Assembly: GCF_014204515.1 (NCBI RefSeq)
Contig: NZ_JACHLI010000017.1
Span: forward strand, 1 to 64,000
Source: Pseudomonas nitroreducens
GTDB lineage: Bacteria; Pseudomonadota; Gammaproteobacteria; Pseudomonadales; Pseudomonadaceae
Length of the DNA stretch: 64,000 bases
Direction of reading: 5' to 3'
Position 1 is the first letter of the stretch; each line of letters opens with the position of its first letter. Made by a program: the position numbers and the translations under genes. Below the pieces are notes generated by a model. That model saw only the letters and a list, made by a program, of their open reading frames with translations. It was not told where the DNA came from and made no database searches. Shown one piece after another: positions 27,989 to 36,089 of this stretch.

Positions 27989-28300
27989 TTAGGCCTGGAT
28001 GCCGGTGATCTTGATTTCAGTGAACCACTGGCGGTGGCCCTGACGCTTCATGTGGTGCTTGCGGCGGCGGAACTTGATGATGCGCACTTTGTCGTGACGA
28101 CCGTGGGAAACCACTTCTGCAGTCACTTTCGCGCCTTCTACCACCGGCAGGCCGATCTTGACGTCATCGCCATTGGCAACCAGCAGGATGCGATCCAGGT
28201 TGATCGCTTCGCCGGTGGCGACGTCGAGTTTCTCGACCTTGAGGAATTCGCCTTCGGTGACTTTGTATTGCTTGCCACCAGTAACAATTACTGCGTACAT
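27989..28300 (-). CDS. rplU: 50S ribosomal protein L21
   Basis: 103 residues from ATG 28300 (MYAVIVTGGKQYKVTEGE). The end, FRRRKHHMKRQGHRQWFTEIKITGI, is the L21 C-terminal signature. The frame is open to 28369 upstream, but those residues are not family-like. It is divergent from ispB. Confidence 0.98.
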   Translation of the reverse strand: MYAVIVTGGKQYKVTEGEFLKVEKLDVATGEAINLDRILLVANGDDVKIGLPVVEGAKVTAEVVSHGRHDKVRIIKFRRRKHHMKRQGHRQWFTEIKITGIQA

Positions 28301-28541
28301 CTGGATGTCTCCGTTAGACCTGCTCACCCGACGCTTTATAGAAAGAGGAATCGGTCGGCATGGCTGCATGGGGCCGGAAAGGACGCCCGTGCAATTGCGT
28401 AAGGCAGGATATGCCAGGGAAGTTCGGGGCCGCGATTGTACGCAAACACCCGGGGCGGATCAAGCCCCATGGGGCCTTGCCTTGACAGCCCAAACAGCGG
28501 CACCTAGCATGCCGCGCAATCTACGAGGAGCGCTGTCTTTA

Positions 28542-29510
28542 ATGCAACCCCAGGCTTTCTATCGCGTGGTGGCGGACGACTTCACCGCCGTCGACGGTAT
28601 CATCCGTCGCCAACTCACTTCCCGCGTTCCCCTGGTGGAAAAGATCGGCGACTACATCATCTCCGCCGGCGGCAAGCGTCTTCGCCCGCTGCTGGTGCTC
28701 CTCTCCGGCAAGGCCCTGGGCTATTCGGGCGACGACCTGAAGCTGCTGGCCGCCACCATCGAGTTCCTGCACACCTCCACCCTGCTGCACGACGACGTGG
28801 TCGACGCCTCCGGCCTGCGCCGCGGCCGCGCCACCGCCAACGCCCAGTGGGGCAACGCGCCGAGCGTGCTGGTGGGCGACTTCCTTTATGCGCGCTCCTT
28901 CGAAATGATGGTCGAGCTGGGCTCCATGCCGGTCATGCGCATCATCTCCCAGGCCACACGCGTGATCGCCGAAGGCGAAGTGCTGCAGCTGTCCAAGGTA
29001 CGCGACGCCAGCACCACCGAAGAAACCTACATGGAAGTCATCCGCGGCAAGACCGCGATGCTCTTCGAAGCCTCCACCCACAGCGCCGCCGCGCTGGCCA
29101 ACGCCCCTGCCGAGCAGGCCGAGGCGCTGCGTCTGTTCGGTGACGCCCTGGGGATCGCCTTCCAGCTGGTCGACGACCTGCTCGACTACCGCGGCGACGC
29201 CGCCAGCCTGGGCAAGAACGTCGGCGACGATCTGGCCGAAGGCAAGCCGACCCTGCCGCTGATCGCCACCATGCGCGACGGCACCGCGGAGCAGGCCGCG
29301 CTGGTGCGCAAGGCCATCCAGCAGGGCGGCAGCCAGGACCTGGAAGGCATCCGCGCCGCCGTGGAAGCTGCTGGCGCGCTGGACTACACCGCCAACCTGG
29401 CCCGCGACTATGCCGCCCGCGCCATCGAGCACCTCAAGGCGCTGCCGGACAACGAATACCGCGCCGCACTGATCGAGCTGGCCGAGTTCTCGGTCGCCCG
29501 CACGCACTGA
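28542..29510 (+). CDS. ispB: Polyprenyl (octaprenyl/nonaprenyl) diphosphate synthase
   Basis: 322 residues from ATG 28542 (MQPQAFYRVVADDFTAVDG); an in-frame ATG at 28509 is a weaker alternative. The two aspartate-rich motifs are LLHDDVVD and QLVDDLLDY, with the GGKRLRPLLVLLS segment. It builds the ubiquinone side chain; pseudomonads mostly make ubiquinone-9, so the product is probably nonaprenyl (inference). Divergent from rplU, a conserved arrangement. Confidence 0.95.
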   Translation: MQPQAFYRVVADDFTAVDGIIRRQLTSRVPLVEKIGDYIISAGGKRLRPLLVLLSGKALGYSGDDLKLLAATIEFLHTSTLLHDDVVDASGLRRGRATANAQWGNAPSVLVGDFLYARSFEMMVELGSMPVMRIISQATRVIAEGEVLQLSKVRDASTTEETYMEVIRGKTAMLFEASTHSAAALANAPAEQAEALRLFGDALGIAFQLVDDLLDYRGDAASLGKNVGDDLAEGKPTLPLIATMRDGTAEQAALVRKAIQQGGSQDLEGIRAAVEAAGALDYTANLARDYAARAIEHLKALPDNEYRAALIELAEFSVARTH

Positions 29511-29525
29511 TCCGCCGTTTCGACC

Positions 29526-29558
29526 AAGCCCGCCCCGGTTCGCCGCGGCGGGCTTTTT
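29526..29558 (+). terminator. Intrinsic terminator after ispB
   Basis: AAGCCCGCC (29526-29534) pairs with GGCGGGCTT (29547-29555), followed by a T run to 29558. The loop of about 12 bases may fold further. Confidence 0.8.
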
Positions 29559-29632
29559 GTTGCCTGTCCTTTGACCGGGAACAACAGACCGTCGCCCGCA
29601 GAAAATTTTTTCCAATTGGCGCTTGCTATTAA

Positions 29633-29651
29633 GATAATAAGAATTATTCTC
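29633..29651 (+). promoter_or_regulatory. Fur box
   Basis: GATAATAAGAATTATTCTC matches the 19-base Fur consensus at 15 of 19 positions. It sits 30 bases before the ATG at 29681 in AT-rich DNA, where it would overlap a promoter. Confidence 0.8.
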
Positions 29652-29680
29652 ATTAAACGGTCTGCACGGAGGAACACGCC

Positions 29681-29905
29681 ATGACCTACATGATCGACGC
29701 CTGGCTGGATCGCCCGCATCCCTACCTGCGCATCCTGCATCGGGATACCGGGGAAGTCTGTGCGGTGCTGGAAGAAGAAGCGCTGGACGAACTGCGCGAA
29801 CAGGGCGGCCTGGAGCTGTCCGAGCTCAATACCAGCGAACCGCTGGTGCTCAAGGAACTGGTGCGCAACCTGTTCCTGTTCTGTTACGCCCGCGCCTTGC
29901 GCTAG
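29681..29905 (+). CDS. Small iron-regulated hypothetical protein (PA4570-like)
   Basis: 74 residues, acidic, with no signal peptide or membrane segment. It starts MTYMIDAWLDRPHPYLRILHRDTGEVCAVLEEEALDEL and ends in a basic tail. Position and size match PA4570 of P. aeruginosa, a gene strongly induced by iron limitation (recalled knowledge). The Fur box just upstream supports iron control. A good ribosome site (GGAGG) precedes the ATG. Function unknown. The cytochrome c gene that follows in P. aeruginosa (PA4571) is absent here. Confidence 0.8.
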   Translation: MTYMIDAWLDRPHPYLRILHRDTGEVCAVLEEEALDELREQGGLELSELNTSEPLVLKELVRNLFLFCYARALR

Positions 29906-29966
29906 ACGCTCTTTACGATGGCGCAGGATGCGCCGTCGGTGCTCCGCCGCCCGGGAGGCGGAGCAC

Positions 29967-29991
29967 AAAGGGGCGCCTGAGCGCCCCTTTT
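29967..29991. terminator. Intrinsic terminator between the iron-regulated gene and fklB
   Basis: AAAGGGGCGC (29967-29976) pairs with GCGCCCCTTT across a CTGA loop and ends in four Ts. A second hairpin, GTGCTCCGCC with GGCGGAGCAC, lies just before it (about 29939-29966). It can serve both convergent genes. Confidence 0.85.
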
Positions 29992-30037
29992 CCTGCGCAG
30001 TGGCCAAGGATGGCACTGCGCAGCGAACCCTCGGGAA

Positions 30038-30655
30038 TCAGAGGATTTCCAGCAGCTCGACGTCGAATACCAGCACGCTGTGCGGCGGGATGCTGCCGAC
30101 GGCCTGGCCGCCGTAGGCCAGCTCGCTCGGTACGTGCAGGCGCCACTTGCTGCCGGCGTTCATCAGCTGCAGGGCCTCGACCCAGCCGGCGATCACACCG
30201 CCCACCGGGAATTCGGCCGGCTGGCCGCGCTCGTAGGAGCTGTCGAAGACAGTGCCGTCGACCAGGGTACCGTGGTAGTGGGTACGCACGGTGTCTTCGC
30301 GGGACGGCTTGGCGCCTTCGCCGCTGGTCAGGACTTCGTATTGCAGGCCCGACGGCAGGACGGTCACGCCTTCGCGCTTGGCGTTTTCCACCAGGTACTC
30401 GCGGCCGACGGCAGCGGCGGCTTCGGCTTTCACCTGGGCTTCGGCCTGCATGCGCTCGCGGATCACCTGGAAGCTGGCGGAGAGGACTTCGACCGGTACG
30501 CGGCTGTCAGTGCCGGCGTAGGCATCGGAGAGGCCGGCGACAATGGCGTCGAGGGTCATGCCCGGCACCGGGTTCTCGCGCAACTGGTCGCCCAGCTGAC
30601 GGCCGATGCCGTAGCTGACGCGGGCTTCGTCGGTGGAAAGGTTGAGTTCGCTCAT
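30038..30655 (-). CDS. fklB: FKBP-type peptidyl-prolyl isomerase FklB
   Basis: 205 residues from ATG 30655 (MSELNLSTDEARVSYGIGRQLGDQL). An N-terminal dimerisation helix domain is followed by an FKBP domain with VRTHYHGTLVDGTVFDSSYERG and PSELAYGGQAVGSIPPHSVLVFDVELL. No signal peptide is seen, which fits the FklB rather than the exported FkpA type. The position is that of PA4572. Confidence 0.92.
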   Translation of the reverse strand: MSELNLSTDEARVSYGIGRQLGDQLRENPVPGMTLDAIVAGLSDAYAGTDSRVPVEVLSASFQVIRERMQAEAQVKAEAAAAVGREYLVENAKREGVTVLPSGLQYEVLTSGEGAKPSREDTVRTHYHGTLVDGTVFDSSYERGQPAEFPVGGVIAGWVEALQLMNAGSKWRLHVPSELAYGGQAVGSIPPHSVLVFDVELLEIL

Positions 30656-30737
30656 GGCGGCGCTCCGCTGGGGGTTCAAAAAAGGGCCGCCAGCCTAGCA
30701 CAGATGCACCCTCTCCCCTACCGCTGGGGCCGCGGCG

Positions 30738-31034
30738 CTAACGCAACGGCATGGTGACCCCGGCGCCGATGTCGCGCTCATCGAACATACCGCACATCTC
30801 GTCGTGCACCACCGCATGCACCAGGTGGAACGGCAACGGCGGCAGCGCTCGCAGCACCTCGCGGGCGTGGTTGACCGAGCGCACGCTGACGACTTGCCCA
30901 CCTACGTCGTGGACCGGGTAGAAGCGATCGCCCATGCGCGCTTCGAGCACATAGATATCCCCTTCCAGGGACACCAGGTTGATCTCGTCGATATCGCCGG
31001 CGAGGGACCGATTGGTCAGTTCCTGCAGATTCAT
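30738..31034 (-). CDS. DUF6482-type conserved hypothetical protein
   Basis: 98 residues from ATG 31034, chosen because AGGAGGT stands 7 bases before it; a GTG three codons upstream would leave too little space. The sequence MNLQELTNRSLAGDIDEINLVSLEGDIYVLEAR and later LPFHLVHAVVHDEMCGMFD is conserved in Pseudomonas. No known domain activity, no signal peptide. It corresponds in position to PA4573. Confidence 0.75.
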   Translation of the reverse strand: MNLQELTNRSLAGDIDEINLVSLEGDIYVLEARMGDRFYPVHDVGGQVVSVRSVNHAREVLRALPPLPFHLVHAVVHDEMCGMFDERDIGAGVTMPLR

Positions 31035-31110
31035 GTACAGCACCTCCTGCGGGTTGAGCCACGCGGGAAAGTCTTGACCAGCAGGCGCTCACCGCAAGCC
31101 GAAAACACAA

Positions 31111-31140
31111 CCGCCCGTCCGTTTTGCAACGGCCGGGCGG
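31111..31140 (-). terminator. Probable terminator after the UPF0114 gene
   Basis: CCGCCCG and CCGTT pair with AACGG and CGGGCGG across a TTGC loop, with a single T/C mismatch. On the minus strand it is followed by TTGTGTTTTC, a loose U tract, 22 bases past the stop. Confidence 0.6.
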
Positions 31141-31162
31141 CGTGGGAAATCGGCTGGAAGCC

Positions 31163-31657
31163 TCAGTGGTCGTGGCGTGTGAGCTTGTCCAGGTAGCCCA
31201 TGGCGAACGCCGACAGAACGAAAGTGAGGTGGATGATCACGTACCACATCAGCTTGTTGTCCGGGACGTTCTTGGCATCCATGAAGATGCGCAGCAGGTG
31301 GATCGAGGAGATCGCCACGATGGAGGCGGCCACCTTGTTCTTCAGCGACCCGGCGTCCATCTTGCCCAGCCAGTTGAGCTTTTCCTTGCCTTCGTCGATG
31401 TCCAGCTGCGACACGAAGTTCTCGTAGCCGGAGAACATCACCATCACCAGCAGGCCGCCCACCAGCGCCATGTCGATCAGCGACAGGATCACCAGCACCA
31501 GGTCGGCCTCCGCGATGGAGAAGATGCTGGGCAGGATGTGGATGATTTCCTGGAAGAATTTGATGGTCAGCGCCAGCAGGGCGAGCGACAGGCCGATGTA
31601 GATCGGCGCCAGCAGCCAGCGCGCGGCGTACAGGGAGTTCTCGATGAAACGTTCCAT
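31163..31657 (-). CDS. UPF0114 (YqhA-type) membrane protein
   Basis: 164 residues with three to four membrane segments (about 15-35, 52-75, 105-125, 135-155). ARWLLAPIYIGLSLALL and KNKVAASIVAISSIHLLRIFM fit the UPF0114/TIGR00645 family. The function is not known. It stands alone on the minus strand, at the place of PA4574. Confidence 0.88.
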   Translation of the reverse strand: MERFIENSLYAARWLLAPIYIGLSLALLALTIKFFQEIIHILPSIFSIAEADLVLVILSLIDMALVGGLLVMVMFSGYENFVSQLDIDEGKEKLNWLGKMDAGSLKNKVAASIVAISSIHLLRIFMDAKNVPDNKLMWYVIIHLTFVLSAFAMGYLDKLTRHDH

Positions 31658-31857
31658 GATTCTCGCGGGAAAGGTCTTAGGAAGGCGGCGGAATTATAGC
31701 GGATGGTGCCGGGGAGTTATCCCGGCTTTCTATGGAAAAATATGTCTGTGGATCAATAGCCGGGCGGCCACGGCATGCAACCGTAGCGGCCAGCGGTCTC
31801 GGGGCCTCCAGCGGATTGCGCAGGAGCTGCGCAATCCGTCTGCCAACGCTGGAAGCC

Positions 31858-32199
31858 TCAGCCCTCGGGGCGGAACTGGAAGCTGCCCACCTGACGCGAA
31901 CGCTCGCCGTTGAGCCGGCGCAACTCGCCCTGCAGGTGCAACTGCCAGATGGGAGGATCGTCCGCCACGATATAGCCCTGCTGGGCCAGGCAGTCGGAGA
32001 TCGCCTCGAGCACGCCCTCGGCCACGAATGGCCCGAAGAACGGGCCCTGCGCCTTGATGGCGGTGGGCTGCGCGCCGGACATGCCGGCGGCGCACAACAA
32101 GGTCCAGAGTCCATTCTCTCCGGCCAGCGGCCTGATCTCGCACTCGATGCGCGTGGTCAGCCCCAGACAGGGGCGGATAAGGCAGAGGTTACGCGGCAT
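31858..32199 (-). CDS. Conserved hypothetical protein (PA4575-like)
   Basis: 113 residues, no signal peptide, no known domain seen. It starts MPRNLCLIRPCLGLTTRIECEIRPLAGENGLWTLLC and ends WQLHLQGELRRLNGERSRQVGSFQFRPEG. It is conserved at this place in pseudomonads. The gap 31658-31857 holds no other gene. Confidence 0.75.
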   Translation of the reverse strand: MPRNLCLIRPCLGLTTRIECEIRPLAGENGLWTLLCAAGMSGAQPTAIKAQGPFFGPFVAEGVLEAISDCLAQQGYIVADDPPIWQLHLQGELRRLNGERSRQVGSFQFRPEG

Positions 32200-32297
32200 G
32201 GCGGCACCCTCGCGGTTGTCCTGGGATTGAGACTACACCCAGGTTCCGACACGCGAAAGTGCGGATTTATCCACTCATCTTGCAGACATCGGAGTGT

Positions 32298-32336
32298 AAA
32301 AAACCCGGACAGGGGGACCAGCGCGGCGCCCCTGCC
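32298..32336 (-). terminator. Probable terminator after the Lon-related protease gene
   Basis: On the minus strand GGCAGGGG pairs with CCCCCTGTCC across about 12 bases and is followed by GGGTTTTTT, 11 bases beyond the protease stop at 32347. Confidence 0.55.
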
Positions 32337-32346
32337 CTGCCGCCGG

Positions 32347-34878
32347 TCAGTCGGCGTCCTTCGGCTTGCGAGCGCGCTCCTTCTTCACCGGCGACTTTTC
32401 CACCGGTGGCTTTTCCGGTGCCTTCTCCGCCTTGGGCTTTCGGGCGGGCTTGGCGGCGGTCTGGGCGGCGACGAGCTCCTTGATGGCCTTCTCCTTGTCC
32501 TCTTCGTCCATGCCCAGCTCGGATATCTCCTTCAAGCGCTCGACCACGCGGGCGTTGACGCTGCCTTTGGGGAAGTGCCCCTTGGCGTCCGGCGCACCGG
32601 CCGGCTCGCCGACCAGCAGGCTCAGCGCCTCGTCGGCCTGGCGCACGGCGTAGATGTGGAACTGGCCGTTGCGCACCGCCTGCAGCACGCGCTCGTCGAG
32701 CATCAGGGTGGCGACGTTGGCGCGCGGGATGATCACGCCCTGCTCGCCAGTCAGGCCGCGGGCCTCGCAGAGACGGAAGAAGCCCTCGATCTTCTCGTTG
32801 ACCCCGCCGACCGCCTGCACCTCACCGAACTGGTTGATCGAGCCGGTGATGGCGAAGCATTGCCGCAGCGGCGTGCGCGACAGGGCCGAGATCAGCGTGC
32901 AGACCTCGCCGAGGGAGGCGCTGTCGCCGTCCACATAGCCATAGGACTGCTCCAGGGCGATGCTCGCGGAAATCTCCAGGGGGAATTCCTGGGCGTAGCG
33001 GCTGCCGAGGTAGCCGGTGAGGATCATCACGCCCTTGGAGTGGATCGGCTGGCCGAGGTTGACCTCGCGCTCGATGTCGACGATGCCGCTGCCGCCCGGA
33101 TAGACGGTGGCGGAAATACGCGCCGGCATACCGAAGGCGGAATCACCGACTTCCAGCACGGTCAGGCCGTTGCACTTGCCCACCGCCGCGCCTTCGCTGT
33201 CGATCAGGATGATGCCGGCGAGGATGTCGTCGAGAATCCGCGCCGACACACGGCCGGTACGGGTTTCCTTGGCCTTCAGGGCGCGTTCGATGTGGCCCAG
33301 GTCGGTGACTTCCTGGCCGGCCAGCTGGCGGATGAAGTCCGCTTCGCTGACCAGCTGGAACAGGTCGCCGATGCGCGCCGAGAGGCGGCCCTGGTGTTCG
33401 GCCAGGCGGGCGCTGTAGGTCGCCAGGCGCGCCACCGCCTCGCGGGTCAGCGGCGCCAGGCCCTCTTCCGAGGTGCGGGTCTTGAGCAGCTGGGCGAACT
33501 GTTCGAGGCTGTCCTCGGCCAGCGGGATGTCTTCGTCGAAGTCCACCAGCACGCGGAACATCTCCTGGAAGTCCGGATCCAGGTCCTGCAGCGTGTAGTA
33601 GATCTGCCGCGAGCCGATGATGATCACCTTGATGTTCAGCGGGATCACCTGGGGCGTCAGGCTCATGGCGGTGAGGCGACCCAGCTCGGCCAGGGGCGAT
33701 TCCATCTTCAGCTGGCGCGATTGCAGCGCGCGCTTGAGGGCGTCCCAGACGAAGGGCTCGCTGAGCATCTTCTCCGCTTCCAGCACCAGGAAGCCGCCGT
33801 TGGCGCGGTGCAGCGCACCGGGGCGCAGCTGGCGGTAGCTGGTGTAGAGCGCGCCCTGGTCGGAGGCGTATTCGATGCGGCCGAACAGGTTGTCGTAGGT
33901 GGGGTGCGACTCGAACACCACCGGCGCACCGCCGGTGGCGTGGTGGCCGATCGCCTGGTTCGGCGCGTACTGCTCCTCCAGGCTCTGCTTGCGCTGCGGG
34001 TCGGTGCGCTCGGCGTCCACCAGCTGGTCGACCACGGTCTTGAGCAGGTTGAGCTGCATGGCCTGCAGGTAGGTATTGACCCCGGAATTGTTGTTGTACT
34101 TCTCCACCAGCGGCGCCAGTAGCGGCTGCAACGCCAGGGTGATGGTTTCCTCGTTGAGCTGGCGCAGCTGGTTGCTCGACTCGCGCTTCCACTGCGGCAG
34201 GCTGGAAAGCTCTTCGTTGAGGTGCTCTTCCAGGTCGGCGATGTCGCCATGGAAGCGCTCGCGCTCCTCCTCCGGCAGCTGCGCGAACTCGGCTTCGTCC
34301 AGCGCCTTGCCGTCCTTCATCGGGGTGAAGGCGATGTTCGCGCTGTCACGATAGAGGGCGACTTCTTTCTCCAGCGCCAGGCGCTCGACGGTGTCCAGGG
34401 CCTTGTCGTAGCGCTGGTTGAAGCCGCGATCGATGGCGCTCTTCTTCTGCTGGTAGGCCGGGTTCTCGAACACCGAAGGGAAGGTGGACAGCAGGTTGTC
34501 GATCAGGTGGTCGATATCGCTGCCGAATTCGGCGGCGCTGCCCGGCGGCAGCTCGATCACCCGGGGCTCGCGCGAGTCATCGAAGTTGTTGACGTAGACC
34601 CAGTCGGCCGGCGTCGGCAGGCGCTTGCCCTCGGCCTTCAGGTAGCGCTGCACGAAGGAGAAACGCCCGGTGCCCGGCTCGCCCATGACGAACACGTTGT
34701 AACCCGGACGCGGCATCGCCACGCCGAACTGCAGCGCCTCGACCGCGCGCTCCTGTCCGAGCACGCCCAGGAAAGGCTCCAGTTCTTCGGTGGTCTTGAA
34801 GGGAAACTGTTCGGGGGTGAAGGGGCGGGTCAGTTCATCGGGCGCCAGGCGCAGGCCGGCAGCAACGGAATCGGGCAT
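32347..34878 (-). CDS. Lon-related ATP-dependent protease (S16 family, AAA+)
   Basis: 843 residues. The N-terminal part has the divided AAA+ domain (FVMGEPGTGRFSFVQRYL is the P-loop region). The C-terminal part is a Lon-type S16 protease: serine in YVDGDSASLGEVCTLISAL and the partner lysine in GGVNEKIEGFFRLCEARG. The Lys/Ala/Pro-rich tail (about residues 795-843) looks disordered. This family is distinct from classical Lon and resembles LonB/YcbZ-type proteins; its Pseudomonas homologue is PA4576. Substrates are unknown. Confidence 0.88.
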   Translation of the reverse strand: MPDSVAAGLRLAPDELTRPFTPEQFPFKTTEELEPFLGVLGQERAVEALQFGVAMPRPGYNVFVMGEPGTGRFSFVQRYLKAEGKRLPTPADWVYVNNFDDSREPRVIELPPGSAAEFGSDIDHLIDNLLSTFPSVFENPAYQQKKSAIDRGFNQRYDKALDTVERLALEKEVALYRDSANIAFTPMKDGKALDEAEFAQLPEEERERFHGDIADLEEHLNEELSSLPQWKRESSNQLRQLNEETITLALQPLLAPLVEKYNNNSGVNTYLQAMQLNLLKTVVDQLVDAERTDPQRKQSLEEQYAPNQAIGHHATGGAPVVFESHPTYDNLFGRIEYASDQGALYTSYRQLRPGALHRANGGFLVLEAEKMLSEPFVWDALKRALQSRQLKMESPLAELGRLTAMSLTPQVIPLNIKVIIIGSRQIYYTLQDLDPDFQEMFRVLVDFDEDIPLAEDSLEQFAQLLKTRTSEEGLAPLTREAVARLATYSARLAEHQGRLSARIGDLFQLVSEADFIRQLAGQEVTDLGHIERALKAKETRTGRVSARILDDILAGIILIDSEGAAVGKCNGLTVLEVGDSAFGMPARISATVYPGGSGIVDIEREVNLGQPIHSKGVMILTGYLGSRYAQEFPLEISASIALEQSYGYVDGDSASLGEVCTLISALSRTPLRQCFAITGSINQFGEVQAVGGVNEKIEGFFRLCEARGLTGEQGVIIPRANVATLMLDERVLQAVRNGQFHIYAVRQADEALSLLVGEPAGAPDAKGHFPKGSVNARVVERLKEISELGMDEEDKEKAIKELVAAQTAAKPARKPKAEKAPEKPPVEKSPVKKERARKPKDAD

Positions 34879-34974
34879 TGGAAGTCCTTGCTTCGAGCGG
34901 CGCGAGGCCGCGGAGAGTCGCCCGCATTCTCGCGCCGCCCGCGCGCCACTGGCAAGGCAGTATTGGTGACAGTT

Positions 34975-35298
34975 TCAGTCCAGCGCATCGGCGCAGCGCA
35001 GGCAGTGCTCGGCGGCCGGCAGGGCGCGCAGGCGGCGCTCCTCGATGGCCTCGCCGCAACGGGCACATTCACCATAGGTACCGTCCGCCAGGCGCAGGCG
35101 GGCCAGGCCGACCAGGCGCATGCCAGCCTCGGCCTCGGCCAGCAGGGCTCGCAGCACGTCATCGTTCTGCCGCTGCTGGGCCTGCTCGGCAAAGTCCGGC
35201 GAGTGGGCCTGGCCGAGGTCGCGGCGGATGGCTGCGGCGCGCCTGGAATACTCCGCCGCCAGTTGATCCAGGGCGGGACGGGGATCGAAATCGACCAT
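34975..35298 (-). CDS. DksA/TraR-family zinc-finger regulator
   Basis: 107 residues from ATG 35298 (MVDFDPRPALDQLAAEYSRR). A coiled-coil N-terminal half is followed by a four-cysteine zinc finger, CARCGEAIEERRLRALPAAEHCLRC. Such proteins bind the RNA polymerase secondary channel and tune transcription with ppGpp. The frame is open to 35409 but the extension is not family-like. It is 96 bases upstream of the protease gene and probably transcribed with it (PA4577 position). Confidence 0.85.
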   Translation of the reverse strand: MVDFDPRPALDQLAAEYSRRAAAIRRDLGQAHSPDFAEQAQQRQNDDVLRALLAEAEAGMRLVGLARLRLADGTYGECARCGEAIEERRLRALPAAEHCLRCADALD

Positions 35299-35541
35299 GA
35301 CGACTACCTCGCAGAGGGAACTGATTGAAGTGTGGCTGCATCCAAGACATCCGCCGCTGATGCCGATCAACAGCCTGCCCTGCGGGCTGAACAGGCCAGC
35401 CTGGGCCATACTGCCTGCGGCAGCGGTTGCCTTGACACCCGCAAGGCAATGGAGAAAAGCTCTGACGTGCGCTGTTTCGCTGTCAGCGACTTTTCAACGG
35501 TTCCCGATCTCATAGCCCGATCCCATAAAGAGAGAAAAACG

Positions 35542-36030
35542 ATGAAAAGGATTCTGCTCGGTACCCTCCTCGCCACCGCCTCCCTCAGCGCCCTCGCCGA
35601 TGCCCCCGGCAGCGACGGCTGCGGCTGGGGCAACATGCTGTTCAAGGGTCAGCGCGGCACCCCCACCCACGTGCTGGCTGCCACTACCAACGGCACCAGC
35701 GGCAACAACACCTTCGGCATGACCACCGGCACCAACGGCTGCCACACCAACGGCGCGCTGACCTATGGCGGCAAGCCGATGATCGTGCTCAGCAGCATGA
35801 TGGACGAGCTGTCCGAGGACATGGCCAAGGGGAACGGCGAAGCGCTGACCACCTACGCCGTGGTGCTGGGCGTGAAGCCCGAGGACCGCGCACACTTCGC
35901 CCAGGTCACCCACCAGCACTTCGCGCAGATCTTCAACAAGTCCGACGTCACCGCCGAGGACGTCTACGCCAACACCCAGGCCGTCCTGAAACAGGACAGC
36001 ACCCTGGCCAAGTACGCCGAACAGGCCTGA
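35542..36030 (+). CDS. DUF3015 family exported protein
   Basis: 162 residues from ATG 35542. Sec signal MKRILLGTLLATASLSALA is followed by DAPGSDGCGWGNMLFKGQRGTPTHVLAATTNGTSGNNTFGMTTGTNGC, the DUF3015 signature with its conserved GCGWG. Periplasmic, function unknown. It matches the PA4578 place and precedes the DUF4105 gene on the same strand. Confidence 0.85.
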   Translation: MKRILLGTLLATASLSALADAPGSDGCGWGNMLFKGQRGTPTHVLAATTNGTSGNNTFGMTTGTNGCHTNGALTYGGKPMIVLSSMMDELSEDMAKGNGEALTTYAVVLGVKPEDRAHFAQVTHQHFAQIFNKSDVTAEDVYANTQAVLKQDSTLAKYAEQA

Positions 36031-36040
36031 TGGCCGACGC

Positions 36041-36062
36041 GAGCCCGCCCCTGGGCGGGCTC
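36041..36062 (+). terminator. Strong hairpin after the DUF3015 gene
   Basis: GAGCCCGCC pairs perfectly with GGCGGGCTC across CCTG. No U tract follows, so it may be an attenuator or mRNA-stabilising hairpin rather than a full terminator. Confidence 0.45.
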
Positions 36063-36089
36063 ATCCCTCCCCCTCACTAAGTCCACCCG

